DNA of 64,000 nucleotides from Rhynchospora pubera (GCA_028095005.1 CM051459.1:201415902-201479901), one strand, 5' to 3'; positions 38,109 through 51,474 are shown, counted from the stretch's first letter. Notes: a model not told the origin generated them from the letters alone. A program made the numbers and translations.

Positions 38109-38440
38109 TTTAGCTACGGTGAGTCGCGACCAAAACTCCAAACCGTCCAAACCGTCCAATATGATCTCCCTATTGAAATCTCCATATAGACCAAATTTTT
38201 CATTTTTTCGAAATTTTTAAGTATTTTTTTGAAATTTTAGAAAATCGTTAATCTAATTGGTTCTGAACCATTCAAAAACATCAGTTTTTAAAAATCCGAA
38301 AAAAATACTTAAAAATTTCGAAAAAAAAAAAAATTTAGTTTGCACGGAGATTTCAATAGGGAGATCATATTGAACGGTTTGGATCGGTCATTTTGATCTA
38401 GATCTAGGAGTTTTGGTCGCGACTCACCGTAGCTAAACTC
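38106..38440. mobile_element. TA-tract hairpin MITE, family 1
   Basis: The ends are GAGTTTAGCTACGGTGAGTC and its complement, inserted between (TA)n tracts. The arms are near-perfect complements around a short centre. The core motif CGAAATTTTTAAGTATTTTT is shared with the copies at 39363 and 52511. Confidence 0.9.
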
Positions 38441-38464
38441 TCTATATATATATAGAGAGAGAGA

Positions 38465-38863
38465 GAGGATGGCTAATGTGCCATAGATGGCACAGAGGGT
38501 CCCGTGCCATAGAGTCGTTTTTCGAGATCCAAAATTCAAATGCTCAATTTGAACCATCCAAGTTATTCACCACATTAAAATATCCTTGGAGACCAAATTT
38601 TACATTTTTTCGATTTTTTTTGCTATTTATTATGATATTTTTAAAAAACGTTATAATTGGAGTATTTCAGACCCTCCAATTTGAACATATCAAAATAAAT
38701 ACCCAAAAAATTAAAAAAAAATGTAAAATTTGGTCTCCAATGGTATTTCAATATGCTGATCAATTTGAACGGTTTGGATTGACCGATTGAATTTCGGATC
38801 TTCAAAAAATGACTCAAAAAAGACATCTATGGCATTGCAATCTATGGCACTTTATCCCACCTC
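38465..38863. mobile_element. TA-tract hairpin MITE, family 2
   Basis: The ends are GAGGATGGCTAATGTGCC and the complement of GAGGTGGGATAAAGTGCC. A subterminal palindrome GTGCCATAGATGGCAC is present. The core has ACCAAATTTTACATTTTTTC and TTTGCTATTTATTATGAT, similar to families 3 and 4 but with different ends. Confidence 0.85.
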
Positions 38864-38878
38864 TATATATATATATAT

Positions 38879-39271
38879 AGTGGATTGATAAAATACACTC
38901 TGGTGTATGGATCGTCTCCCGTACACCAGAGTCGTTTATGAAATCCAAAAATCAAACAGTCGATCCAAACCGTTCAAGTTATTCTCCATATTGAAAAACT
39001 CTCGGAGACCAAATTTTACCATTTTTCGAATTTTTTTGCTATATATTATGATATTTTCAAAAAACACTACAATTGGAGTATTTCAGGTCCTCCAATTTGA
39101 AAATATCATAATATATAGCAAAAAAATTCGAAAAAATATAAAATTTGGTCTACGAGAGTTTTTCAATATGGAGAACAAGTTGAACGGTTCGGATCGACCG
39201 TTTGATTTTTGGATTTAAAAAACGACTCTGGTGTACGAGGACGATCCGTACACCAGAGTGTATTTTATCAC

Positions 39272-39274
<3 letters not shown>
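38879..39274. mobile_element. TA-tract hairpin MITE, family 3
   Basis: The ends carry GATAAAATACACTCTGGTGT and its complement, with a nearby subterminal inverted CACCAGAG. The core (GACCAAATTTTACCATTTTT, ATATATTATGATATTTTC) resembles that of family 2. (TA)n lies on both sides. Confidence 0.85.
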
Positions 39275-39312
<38 letters not shown>

Positions 39313-39362
39313 CATATACATATATATACATACATATACATATATATATATATACATACATA
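39275..39362. repeat. (TA)n/(TACA)n microsatellite
   Basis: TA units are interrupted by CA, between two hairpin MITEs. Confidence 0.95.
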
Positions 39363-40103
39363 GAGTTTAGCTACGGTGAGTCGCGACTCACGGACCCTCC
39401 GGTGAGTCGCGACCAAAACTCCTAAATCTAAATCAAAATGACCGATCCAAACCGTCCAATATGATCTCCCTATTGAAATCTCCATGTAGACCAAATTTTT
39501 TATTTTTTCGAAATTTTTAAGTATTTTTTTGAAATTTTAGAAAATCGTTAATCTAATTGGTTCTGAACCATTCAAAAACATCAGTTTTTAAAAATCCGAA
39601 AAAAATACTTAAAAATTTCGAAAAAATAAAAGATTTGGTTTGCACGGAGATTTCAATAGGGAGATCATATTGAACGATTTGGATCGGTCATTTTGATCTA
39701 GATCTAGGAGTTTTGGTCGCGACTCACCGGAGAGTCCGTGAGTCGCGACCAAAATTCCTAGATCTAGATCAAAATGACCGATCCAAACCGTCCAACATGA
39801 TCTCCCTATTGAAATCTCCGTGCAAACCAAATTTTTTATTTTTTCGAAATTTTTAAGTATTTTTTTCGGATTTTTAAAAACTGATGTTTTTGAATGGTTC
39901 AGAACCAATTAGATTAACGATTTTCTAAAATTTCAAAAAAAATACTTAAAAATTTCGAAAAAATGAAAAATTTGGTCTACAAGGAGATTTCAATAGGAAG
40001 ATCATATTGGACGGTTTGGATCGGTCATTTTGATCTAGATCTAGGAGTTTTTGTCGCGATTCACCGGAGGGTCCGTGAGTCGTGACTCACCGTAGCTAAA
40101 CTC
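39363..40103. mobile_element. Head-to-tail double copy of the family 1 hairpin MITE
   Basis: Outer ends GAGTTTAGCTACGGTGAGTC and GTAGCTAAACTC bracket two complete family 1 hairpins. They share a middle junction at about 39717-39750 (GACTCACCGGAGAGTCCGTGAGTCGCGACC, seen here in two halves). The outer (TA)n flanks are as for single copies. Confidence 0.85.
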
Positions 40104-40159
<56 letters not shown>

Positions 40160-40160
40160 C
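40104..40160. repeat. (TA)n microsatellite
   Basis: TA units with CA interruptions, immediately right of the double MITE. Confidence 0.9.
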
Positions 40161-40380
40161 AAATAATTTGCCCTAACTATGAAAATCTCATCCGATCCGA
40201 CTAAATCCAAAAATTTTAGCTGTTGCGTCCGTCAAATACATATTAATCATAGATTGTGAAAACTTTTTTACTAAATTCCTACCCAGCCCACATGATTAGT
40301 CATATATACGCATAATTTTAAAAGCTCTAAATTATAGATATTGGTGGTGCCCTGGTGGGGTCCAGAATTCTTGTATTATA

Positions 40381-40569
40381 GGCTCCGTTTGGATGTGTTG
40401 AGAATAAGGTAGGAAGAAGAAAGAATGGAAGAAATTTATTGGGAAGGGATAAATTTATTGGAAAGTGTGTAACTTTTGTGAATAATTTGGATGGTTAGGA
40501 ATAAATTTATTGAAAAAAATTTCTTATTCCTTATTCCTTCTTCCCACTTCCCACCATCCAAACACAGCC
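40381..40569. mobile_element. Tourist-like MITE (GGCTCCGTTTGGATG family)
   Basis: The ends are GGCTCCGTTTGGATG and CATCCAAACACAGCC. ATA-like 3-bp flanks occur on both sides. It is followed 11 bp later by a second copy. Confidence 0.8.
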
Positions 40570-40580
40570 ATAGTCTTATA

Positions 40581-40737
40581 GCCTCTGTTTGGATCCGTTG
40601 AGAAGAAGTAGGAAGAAAGAAGAAGGAAGAAGGGAAGAAAAAAAATTATAAACAATTCAAACTCTTCACAAAGTTACACACTTCTCAATATTTTTTTCCA
40701 CTTCTTCCCTTATTCCCACACCTATCCAAACGGAGCC
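40581..40737. mobile_element. Tourist-like MITE (second copy)
   Basis: The ends are GCCTCTGTTTGGATCC and CTATCCAAACGGAGCC, with ATA on each side. The interior has GAAGAAGGAAGAAGG and ACACACTTCTCAATA. Confidence 0.75.
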
Positions 40738-41713
40738 ATAGATATTGTAAAATATAAAATAATAGTAAAAAACCAACAAAAATGTAAAAATTTGTATCAT
40801 AAGTTTTCAATATGAAAAATACATTGAATGATTTGAATCAGTTATTTAAAATTTGATACATGAAAATGATTATATGGGACAACTTCATCTTATTCTATAT
40901 ATTGGACTAACATTTCTCTTTGACTTCTGTATGTTTGAAGAAAAAAAGTAAAACTATATGCAAAAATAAATTTGAATATAAACATCTATACTATTTATAA
41001 ACACACACATGCGAAGAGGTATAACACGCTAGGTCTAGCGTATAAACAGGGATTTCTACCGTTTGATTGGTTTGATCTATGGTTGGATATCAATCGCCAG
41101 CCGAAGTAATACTATTGATTGGTTTTTCATCTAATATAAAAATAAATTGAATAAGATATCTATTTGCTTCACTAGTAAATTAAGAAACATATTTTGATTC
41201 TATATTTACCCACATATGAGGGCATCTTATGCTAGTATAAAGTAAATCAAAGCCTTAAATATATGTGATTTATGTGGTTTGATAGTTAGATGGTGATTTA
41301 GCGTTTATCGGTGATAAAACGGTGACAAAACAGATAAAACAATAGTGCAGTATGAACAAAAACAAAGATAAGAAGATAAAACGAAAATAATGGATTTTTT
41401 AAAAGCTTCAAAGTAATACATATGTTCATTATTCTATTTTATTTTTATATCCAAATATTTTTGTACAATAAATTTAAAATAATTTCATATTTAAATAGAT
41501 ACAGATCGATCAGATTGCTCTTTTTATTAGCGAGTTGAGTATATACGACCTGACCTCATTGTTCCACCACACTAAAATTAAATTTAGTAACAAGAGTGAC
41601 GGCGGCTGTGGAGATCCTCTTTTTACTTTGTTTTTAAAAAAAATAAGATACGGGTTGCACTCTTGAGCATCTGGATTACTATTTTAACAATAGAGAGATT
41701 AAAAAAAAAATCT
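40738..41713. other. Intergenic, nothing recognised
   Basis: AT-rich sequence without a supported gene or repeat. Confidence 0.55.
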
Positions 41714-41881
41714 GGGATCGTTTGGATCACTTAGGAATTTGGGAAATTTGGGAAAGTTATAATTTCTAAGAATAAATTTATTGGAAAGTGTGTAATTTTG
41801 TGAAGAATTTGGATTGTTTATAATAAATTTATGGTAGGAAGATGAAATTTTCCAAATTCCTTGGGGAATTCAAACAGCCCC
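41714..41881. mobile_element. Tourist-like MITE
   Basis: The ends are GGGATCGTTTGGATCAC and ATTCAAACAGCCCC. The interior AATAAATTTATTGGAAAGTG is shared with the copy at 56391. The target duplication is not clear here. Confidence 0.7.
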
Positions 41882-41891
41882 AGAGAGAAGT

Positions 41892-42222
41892 GGAATGACA
41901 CCAATATCATGACTAAAAAAATAAAAATTGATTACTGCCATTTGCAGTTTTGCTATCTTTGTCATCGCTAAATATAAAGTGAACATATACAACAAAAAAA
42001 GTGAATATATAGATGATCTAAGTGAACACATGCAGACAAATAAGTTCAATGAAAATAAGTTGAATATGCATGTAAAATTCTGAACAAGTGATGACAACAT
42101 TTATTTGTTTGTAAGTGTTCACTTAGATCGTCTATATTTTTATCTTGTTTGTTGTATATGTTCACTTTATATTTAGCGATGACAGAGATGACAGAACTGT
42201 AGATGACAATTATCATTCCTGT
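41892..42222. mobile_element. Inverted-repeat MITE, unclassified
   Basis: Long complementary arms: GTCATCGCTAAATATAAAGT with GAACATATACAACAAA at 41960-41996, and the complement at about 42144-42185. The arms extend about 80 bp and both reach GATCTAAGTGAACAC or its complement. The outer borders are approximate. Confidence 0.65.
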
Positions 42223-43212
42223 AAAAAAATGTTAAAATAATCTCATTGTCTTTGTTTAGTTAATTGGTTTAACTCGTTTGATCGAACCACCGCACTAAAT
42301 CCAATGGAACTTCAAATATTCGCACAATGGAAGAACCATTTTGTAATTTTGTGATGTTTTAGGGATGTCTCTAAAATCTTCTTCTGTGAAATTCCGGTGG
42401 CGCGCCGAATGTGACGAATAAATGTACCTTATCCAAGTATCAATTCAAGATTGCATATTGTAGTTAACAAACACATAAAATTATCCTAAGAAGGACCCAC
42501 AAAAATATGGCAACCTTCTAAAAGTATGATGACATGTATACAGTAATCATTTATGCAGCAGTAATACTTCTAGCTTGTAAATAATGTGTGGCATATGCAA
42601 TTATGCATAATCAAAGGGAAGCACCATCACTATCACTTGTACTATAATATGAAAGGAATAACTGTTTAGGTACAATAATTCAGTGTCATATCCCAAATTA
42701 CGCCTAACGATAGTACTCAGCCTAAAATAATTTCGTGGAGAAAATTACGCAGGAATTATAGGGGGATCTTTTCAGCTATATTTTACTCAGAAAAGGGATA
42801 TGTTATTTATATCTTATAAATAGATATTTTTTTTCAGTTATGTACAAATTTTTACATGGTTACAATATTAAATTATTAATTTGCAGGATCCTTTTAGTTA
42901 AGCACAATAAACTGTTGTTAGGACACCAACTAACAGAAGATGCATGGCTGTGCTGACCATTAATTATCTACGGTAAGATCCAGTTCCAGCATCACTATCA
43001 GATGTTATACAGATGGGTACCACTGTACGCTTAAATATTTTTTCTTATGGTTGATAAACTTTTAGATTGGATTTCGTTATAGATCTTTTGATAGATGTTA
43101 TATATATGAAGTGGACCTACCAATAACCAATTCCATATAGATAATTATGATGAGATGCTCTGTCGGCAAACAACCTAAATCAAATGCGAACTAACTTGAT
43201 TTAGGAGGAGGG
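42223..43212. other. Intergenic, nothing recognised
   Basis: AT-rich sequence without a supported feature. Confidence 0.55.
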
Positions 43213-43605
43213 TTATAGTGTCACAATTTTTTGGTGCCACAAATGTCACAACTACTCTTTTTCATTAATATTTTAAAATTTTTAAATCCAAATGGTTGAT
43301 TTTGTTCAGTTTTACAAGCGATGCATTTCTATATAATTTTTATAAATTTTAGAGTTTATTTGATGTATGATCAAGTGGCCAATGAATGAACAAATGTTGT
43401 TAATTATAACAAATTAATTTTAATACATTTATGTATTAACCTCTTGATCACATAACAAATAAACTCCAAAATTTATAAAAATTACATAGAAATAAATCGC
43501 TTGTAAAATTGAACAAGATCAACGTTTTGGATTTGAAATTTTAATTTTTAAATTTTGAAATATTCATGAAAAAGAAAAATTGTGGCATTTATGTCGTTCT
43601 ATTTA
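43213..43605. mobile_element. Inverted-repeat MITE, unclassified
   Basis: The left arm contains CAGTTTTACAAGCGAT, TTTATAAATTTTAGAGTTTA and GTGATC-like motifs. The right arm carries their complements in reverse order (CTCCAAAATTTATAAA, ATCGCTTGTAAAATTGAAC). The ends are TGCCACAAATGTCACAA and TTGTGGCATTTATGTC. Confidence 0.7.
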
Positions 43606-46600
43606 TGTCTTGTTTTTGGATGTTTAACTTGAATTTATAAAGAGTGCACAAAAATGTTATTTCTGTTACAAATTAAAGAAAAGTAAATAAAAACAAAAAA
43701 CAAGTTAGAAAAAACGTATAAAGAAAAATTTCATATATACCTTTAAGGAAATATCAATTCAATGACTTTTAATTCCTTCATAAATTTGAAGAGAGATCAT
43801 GAACTGAAGATGAGTTAAAAGAAGAATTTTATAAATACACATCCAATAATTGATATAGTTATAACACCCCTTATAATTGCATTAATCAGAATCTACCTCA
43901 TTTTCAAACCTTTTTACTTTCTCCAGTTCTCCATTCCAAGCTTCTGGAGCTCCGCCTTTTTTTTTTCTCAATTTCCAACTAACTAGGCTTCTACCTTTTT
44001 TTTTTTTTTTTAACAATGTAGCAATTAAATAACAAAAACTGTATATGGATGGCATTAAATTTGGTATAGTTTAACAATTTAACTAAAAGTACTGTAGGCT
44101 AGCTCGACATGTCTAAAATTAATTAAGAACAAAGGTTAGCCGGTACTGTGTTTTATCATGTGATACTTTCGGTGCGCGAGAGTAACTGGGTCGTCCCATA
44201 AGCATATTACGGGTCGTTACATACACATTCATACACTGATAATCTGAAACTATCATCCATACATCAGCGAAAATAATAAAAAACATCCTACACGATGATT
44301 GTCTCAATCGGACGGCCCAATTAATTCCTGCGGAAAAAAAAGTGTGTTGTTCATAAGGAAAGTTATGGAGTATCAAGAAATTGTTAACCAGTTTCATAAA
44401 TGATCTTACAAAAAAAATCACTTACTAATAAATTGTATGGGGTTCAAAAATAAAATTTCACATATGGGATTTAAATAGAGAGTACATATAATAAATTTAA
44501 ATTTTATAAGTATAATTATTCATTTCAAATAACGTTATCTATAAAAAAAAAAAGATGACATTGACACTCTTTATTTGTATTGAACATGGATTCGACTGTA
44601 TTGAACATTTTCAAAAGAAAAAAAAAAATATGCGTGAGAGATAATTCAGCCCCTCACCAATAACTCGTAGAGTAGATGGTATAGAGCTAGCTAGCAATAG
44701 TTGATTTTAAAAATTTTATCAATAAATACAATTTAGAAGGTAGAATTTTCTTTTGTAAGTTTGTTTAATGTACCAATATCCGAGGTGATAGAGAGAGATT
44801 CTTTTCTGGGGTGGCAAATCGGCCACCTAACATGTTACATGATTTTTGCACTCATAGTCATAGAGGATCAGAAGAAGTCACATGGTGGGAAGTGGGGTAG
44901 GATAGGAAATGGAGGAAATAGAAAGGTTCCGTAAATGAAATTCCTAGCGATCAAGAGCAATCGGATTTCGTGCGGATTAAGTTAGGTTTCTAAAGATTCT
45001 TCGCAGCTCCCATATCTGTCCCACTGGTCCCATGCACTGTTCTTTCCTTTTTTTTAAAAGAAAAAAAGAATTCAAGCCTGCAGACAACATCCACCGTTCT
45101 ACTGTTTCATAAGATTGCTTACTGTTTGGATATTTTTGGCTTCAAATTGTCTACCTATTAAAACAAAATTTAATAGTTTAACATAGCTTCTAAAGATAAA
45201 GTTTAGATATATTAAAATTTATATATAATATAGAACAAAAATTAAAGTTAACATATGAATTTTTTTTAAAAAAATGAAGTCAATTAAGCTCTTCAACTTA
45301 TTTCGAAATTAAATATCACAAAGGACCTCTAATTGGATTTTGAACCCACAACCTCTACTGAAGGTGCATTGTTCTTTGTCACTAGACCAAGAGCTAGTTA
45401 TCAACATATGACCTTTTTAAGAAAAAAATTGTTCTTTTTTTCTTTTTCTTTATTTGAACGAGCAATTTTTTTTTCCAGACGAACTTTCGTATTTATTATT
45501 ATTTCAAATTTTTTCATGCACTAAATTTGAATGAAAAATGACTGAAATTTGTGTATAAGTAGGATAACAATTTCTTGAAGTAAAAAAAAAAAATCAATTC
45601 ATGGACAAAACTCTAATAATGTACTTCTAGAGCTTTAATAGTCTGTGTACACTGTACAGAGTTTTATAAAAGACAAATTTGCTGACATCCTTTTTATGGA
45701 GTTGACAAGAAGAGAAAGGTCCCATTGTTTCCTAAAGTTTCTTATGGTCAGGTTACTACTATGCGGCTATGCCCCATTCCTCACCCACTAGTCAAAAAAG
45801 TTTCGAATTTTTTGTGAGAAAAATTAGCACAGTCATTGTGCCTGGCCCAAACGATAGGTAGAACAAAACCTATAATATTCATGAATCTTCGCTACAATGC
45901 ATTATGTAATTTTATCAGACAATTACAGAAACGGAAAAACGTACAAGGCCATGATCAAAATATTTTTTCCCCACGGGATTTCATTTCAATTCAATTGCCT
46001 TTCATAGGATTTCGTTGAATTTAATTTACATAAAAATTCCAACTAAATGACACCAAATCTGATCATTTTGATAAAAAAAATTATCCAACGAAATGAAACG
46101 AAATCTGATGTTAAAAAAATGGAATTTTGATGAGGGCCTAACATTTAATAGTCGGTGGAATTCACATTTTTAATAATGTAATTATTGGTTATCAACAATA
46201 TATAATCTCATCCATGTGATGATATCTGACTGCACTATATAATGTTGCGCATAGGATATTTGATCCTGTACAAATCATTATTTTATAATCATCATCCCAA
46301 ATCAGCACCACCCTTGAACCATCCAGTCCAGACCAATATGTACAGAGAAAAATGGAGTGTCAAATTTACTTAATTTATACTCCAAAATGATCTGTGTTAA
46401 ACTGTTGTTTAATCAATTAATTCCTGACTGAAGATCCATTAATTGGGTCTAAAATCTGTCGGTGTCAGAACTGGACACTCCATTGCTTGCTAAGTCTCAA
46501 CGTAATAAACTGGAGAGGATGTTAACTTTGTAATAGGGTTGACGAGTGACGACCGAGTTCGATCTCCACCATTAGTTTATCTCTCCCTCTCAACCTTTCT

Positions 46601-46876
46601 CTTCTCTTTCCTTAATTTTAAATTATCAAAGCGATATATAATAATACAATAACAGCGATAATACTATACAAAATAGTGGGCCGTACCTTTTCTCGAGTAC
46701 AGATTAGTGACTCATGAAAGCGACATCTGAAGAGACTTCCAAATCCCCTTCTATACCTCTCCTCTCTGAAAAGGAGAACTAGATACATAGATAGATAAAA
46801 AGAGTACGAGGGAAAGAAACAACCTCGCAACAAATCAGAAAACCCAACATCTATAAGAGACCTAGCTAGTTTACTG
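43606..46876. other. Intergenic and WRKY upstream region
   Basis: No gene was recognised. Near 44120-44222 the minus strand reads TGTAACGACCCGTAATATGC and continues GGGACGACCCAG, resembling the start of a Gypsy LTR, but no partner or duplication is visible. A SINE lies at 45262-45400. The last 250 bp before the WRKY ATG contain TATATAATAA at about 46635, a possible TATA region, and a pyrimidine-rich leader. Confidence 0.5.
45262..45400 (-). mobile_element. tRNA-derived SINE, same head family as 12348
   Basis: The minus-strand head AGCTCTTGGTCTAGTGAC is followed by TGTGGGTTCAAAATCC (A and B box-like). The tail ends near a TTTTTTTAAAAAAAA stretch. The flanks share TCATATGTT, a likely short target duplication. 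Confidence 0.6.
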
Positions 46877-49800
46877 ATGGAGGAAGCGAAAGGTCCGGCT
46901 GGATCTGACATGTCCGGAGAATCGTGGCCGTTCAATGGAGACAGTGGAGGGATCTCATCCCTTGACGAGCTGTGCTCCGGAAGGATCAGCGGCGGGATTG
47001 AGTGGAGCTTCCCGGCTGGATCGGGTGATTTCGAGCCGTTCGATCAACCCGAGAGCTCAGACACTGTGGCACTGGTGGATCCCAAGGTGGAGGCGCCTGA
47101 CACGTCAGCGAGATCGGGAGAAGCCGTGTCGTCTAGCTCCAGCGATGAGAAGCCGCCTGAAACACCGTGAGTATACTCATTACTCATTAGTGAAGACGTA
47201 GTAGTAGTAGTATACTCTAGCTCTTTAGTCTTTAGTGGCAGAGTCGTAAATACGCGTAGTGTCTGGGGGTAATATCGGAAGTTTACATGAGAGATGAAAA
47301 GTTATTATAAAATTTTTTTTTTTTTTGATTTGCAGTTATTATAAAATTAGATGGTTATCGGAGAGGAAAAATTCTATACGCAAAACGCGTGAAAGAGATA
47401 GAAACGTGTGATGCCTGTAGGGCTTGAAAATGCCAAAAAATTAAAAAGAAAATGAAAAAGCGCGTGTGAGAAGGGTAGTTTGGTAAATTTGAGGTGCAGT
47501 TTTCGCCATCGTTACGGCGGGAATTCCGTGTTGATAAACATCGATCATTGCCCCAGAATTACGCGGTTTGATTTATTTATTTTTCGTTTTTAATTTTACT
47601 TTTTGTTTTTTGTTTGTTTGTTTGTTTTTTTTTTATTGGGTTGATACGCAGGGGAGGGGAAAAATAAAATTTTTTCTTTATTGCCACCACTGCCCACGTC
47701 TTCTACTATGAGTCTGTCTATGAGTCATTTCTCATTAGTGCATGTTGAACTTTCTAGAGAAGTCAAAAACAATAAAAAAGAATTTGAGAATATATTTTAT
47801 CATTTTTCTTTCAAGTATGGAGCTAGTGCACTGATTCAAGTGTAAATGGATGCCTTTACTCTCATATCTTTTCATTTTTGTTTGCATTTTTTATATGGAG
47901 AAAAATATATAATTTGGTTTAGATGAAAGACCTAATAAAACATGGTCTTAAAGAAGTTTCTTGGAAACCTGAATCTTGGAAGTATGAAGCTGCTTCAAAT
48001 CTTTGGCATGTGGCTTGTACTGATCTTTAATTTAAACTATCTTCATTTAATCATTTTATTCATTTGTTATTTGTTCACATGTTAATCACTGCAGATTCTT
48101 TGGGAACACAGAAATTTAAGATATTATGATTGGAATCTTCTTTTCTTCTATTTTGACACGTAACTATTCAGTATTTAATTTGCGGTGATACACATGTTAT
48201 ATAACTTTTTTTTCTGTTAACATACTATTAAAACTTGTATGCTTTCCACTCCATTTCTGTTTACTGTCATGGTATGGTGCAATTTGTTGCTAAGTATATT
48301 TACAAGCATTACTGACATATACATTATCATGCTCTAGTATATGTTGGTCTTTGAATGGTATTATTTGGATTCTTTTTGCCTTTACTTCTACTTTCTTAAC
48401 TGATGGTGCATTTTTTTTTTTTTAAATAGTAAGAGTGTCAAGAAGGGTCAAAAGAGAACAAGGCAACCAAGATTTGCATTCATGACGAAAAGCGAAATAG
48501 ACCATCTAGAAGATGGTTATAGATGGAGGAAATACGGCCAGAAAGCTGTGAAAAATAGCCCATTTCCAAGGTTATTATTTTATCTTTCTTCTTCCTGTAT
48601 ATTCTTTCGGTGTCATTTGCCTTTGTGAGATTTAGATACCCAAATTTAATTGGTGCAAAAACTCTTTCTCAATATTTTTTTCTTTAGGCGATCATTTTTC
48701 TTAATTTCATCTTTTTACGTGTTACTTTGTGTGGAAGTACCACATATTTTGTTTGTTTGCCAGCTAATGAAGTGCTTTCTCTTCTTCTTTTCTTTTCTTT
48801 TTTCTTTTTAGTGCACTGTCAAGACAATGTTGACTATGACTATAACTATATATAACTACATATATAACATTTTTCTAAACTTTTTTCTATTTTCAATAAA
48901 AAAAAAAACTGGTATACGTGTTTCCTTTGGGGAAAAATTAAATGCTGATCACTCTCTGTTTCATAAGATTAAAATTTTCTCCTGAATTTTAACAATTAAT
49001 GAAGAATCTTATTTGTTAGAGATTGTGATTAATGTTGATTAAACAACTGATACCTCACTAGTTTTACAAAAGAACTATAATCATGAAGCATGCAATTTCT
49101 TGCTTGGTCATGACGATCCAACTTGAAAAGTATAACCTATTTATTTTTAGGCTGGTTGAGAGTGTGTTTATATTTCGTTAGAACATATGTAACTCACAAG
49201 AGGAAATTTTAATTAGGAAAAAAAAATATTCATTAGAAACTCATTACTGCAACAAGATTCCAACAATCACAATCAACACATGTGGCATAATTGTGTGCAT
49301 TATAGTTATATATGTAAAGTAAATCTTTCGAAAAACAATACAGGATTAAACATCAACAACGATAGTTAATGCTATTATCACTGGGTATCATTGACGACTT
49401 TTGCAAACATAAAGAGCCTTATAAAACTTTGAGAGCGTAAAAGATAGAACGAGGTTTGAACAAGGGCGCGGATATCAAACTGTAGATTCTCATGTGCATC
49501 TAAAATTAAAAAAAGAAAACATTATAAACAAGATGAAATGCTTTAGTCTTCAATTATAAATTACAAAAAGACAATAATAACTTCAGAAGACATTCAAGGT
49601 GCTACATCAATATAGTGAGTTTCTTCCAAAATAAATAAAATACCAATTATAAATAAGAAAGTAAGCAAACATTTTGCCACGTAGTAAATTAATTAAATAA
49701 ACGAAATGGGTATATATAAGTGAGCTTTACTATTGCACCACTGTTCTCCTCGAGTAATATCTCATCAAAATTTGTTTTGTTTTGCGTAATTTCTCTTTAA

Positions 49801-51163
49801 ATTTTAAAGCTATTTGGTGAATCTTTTTATTTAACATGTAAATTTTATGTAAATAATACTTAAGCAAGGCTAGAATCGAATGTATTGGACGGATCCATGC
49901 TCGTTCTTTATTTTTTAGTATCAAACGATTGATCAAAACCATTTAGTGTGATCTTTATATTGAAATTAATATGAAATCAAATTTTATATTTTTCTAAATT
50001 CCTTTACTATTTTTTCTGATTTCTAGAAAATTTTATTTTAAATATTTATTTTAGATCGGGGATTTTTCAAAAATCTGAAAAAAAATAGTAAAAACATTCA
50101 GGAAAATATAAAATTTGGTTCCATACTAGCTAGATTTCAAAATAAAATTCACATTGAACAGTTGAATCAGTCGTTTGAAACTCCAAATTTAAGAATGGCC
50201 TCATTGGATGGATCTCATCCGTTCAATATATTGTACTTTAGCCTTGCTCTAAATATTTCATTTTAATTAAGTTTTTGTTGGTTTGGCTGTTTCCAATTGA
50301 TCCGCAAAGAAAAAGAGCATCCCATTACAATGTTGAATTAAGTAATTTCATTACAATGTTAAATTAAAATAAAATGCATCTCATTATAATGCTAAATTAA
50401 CTAATCTCAAGAGTTACATTCACAGTATATCAAAAAGAAAAGAAAAATTGCTTTTACCCTAAAGCATCAAATGAGTCATTGGAAACTGGTTCTTCTGATT
50501 AAAAAAGCCCTCTTTTGATGCAATGCCTAGTATAATATGGACTTTTCCACCCATTGCTATGGCATATAAATTGCTCCCTTTTAGTCTTTCTGGAAATGTT
50601 TACTAGTATACCATATAAATAAATCCTCATGGTCATGGTCCTCGCGGATGCAAAATAAACTTGCTTATAGATCTTTTGATTCCTTTCAATGCAGGAGCTA
50701 CTACAGATGCACAAACAGCAAGTGCACAGTGAAAAAACGTGTCGAGAGATCCTCACAAGACCCATCAATAGTTATAACAACATACGAGGGGCAGCACTGC
50801 CACCACACTGTCACATTCCCACGTGCCAACATGAACTCAGGCATCACTCCGTTCCATAGCGCAACAGCATTGGCCGAACGGATTGCATTAGCCACACCTC
50901 AACTTTATCTGCCTACTGCCAATTTGCACCTTCCCTCTAACAGTAACAGGAGTAACAGTAATACCAATAGCTCTTCGATTACTGTGTCTGCAACAGCATC
51001 ACTGCCAGCTCAGGTTGGAGTTATGCTGAGAGGTGAGCAGATGGCGGCTTCAGTGAGTAATATGGAGAAGTCGGAAGGGTCGTTGCATGAGAAAAGGGCT
51101 CTGAGCCAGGTCGATGAGGGTTTGTTAGGAGATATTGTGCCTCCTGCTATGAGGAAAGGATGA
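46877..51163 (+). CDS. WRKY transcription factor, group IIc (WRKY57-like)
   Basis: Nuclear DNA-binding regulator expected to bind W-boxes (TTGAC core). Exons: 46877-47166, 48430-48570 and 50695-51163 (TGA), 900 nt and 299 aa, with phases consistent across both introns. The N-terminal 96 residues are acidic and Ser-rich. A basic stretch (KKGQKRTRQPR, about residues 101-111) precedes RFAFMTKSEIDHLEDGYR and the WRKYGQK heptapeptide (129-135). The zinc ligands are C-x4-C-x23-H-x-H (Cys149, Cys154, His178, His180). A single domain with this C2H2 spacing, and the intron falling within the PR|SYYRC codon, are group II features. The flanking residues resemble WRKY57-type proteins most. The C-terminal 120 residues are low-complexity (Asn/Ser runs). 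The first ATG follows a leader and is the only good in-frame start. Subgroup is confident; orthology to WRKY57 is inference. Confidence 0.93.
49864..50249. mobile_element. Hairpin MITE in WRKY intron 2
   Basis: The ends are GCAAGGCTAGAATCGAATG and its rough complement ending AGCCTTGC. The subterminal blocks GGACGGATCC and GGATCTCATCC, and the core AAATTTTATATTTTTCTAAA / AATATAAAATTT, pair as in the TA-tract MITE families. Confidence 0.7.
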
Positions 51164-51474
51164 CACTGCAGGTACTCTCTCTCTCTAAATTATAATGTTA
51201 GGGTTTGTATGAAAAGTTAAAATGTCTCATTTACTAGGATGTATATTTACAATTATGGTGAAACAGTGCAAGGCTGGATGATTAAGTAGGTGCGTAAATT
51301 AAGGGTGTATACATTTACTAGGATGTATATTTTCTAGGGTGCCCAACCTGTAAGATTATCAACCACACGATCTGATCGAACTGTCTGCTGTCATATACGC
51401 ATGTTAGAGAACGTATTACTTTAAAAAACCGTAAATTATATATGGTCCTAAAGTTATCCATACTAGTAGATAAT

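Noticed and set aside
39150..39494. Frames rich in Tyr-Ile on both strands
   Set aside because: They are translations of the (TA)n/(TACA)n tract and the MITE arm.
44119..44421. 100-codon open frame on the minus strand
   Set aside because: It covers a Gypsy LTR-like stretch starting TGTAACGACCCG and has no protein motif. The LTR call itself lacks a partner, so it is kept only as a remark.
46618..46935. 105-codon open frame on the minus strand over the WRKY start
   Set aside because: It is antisense to WRKY exon 1 and its leader, without motifs or splice context.
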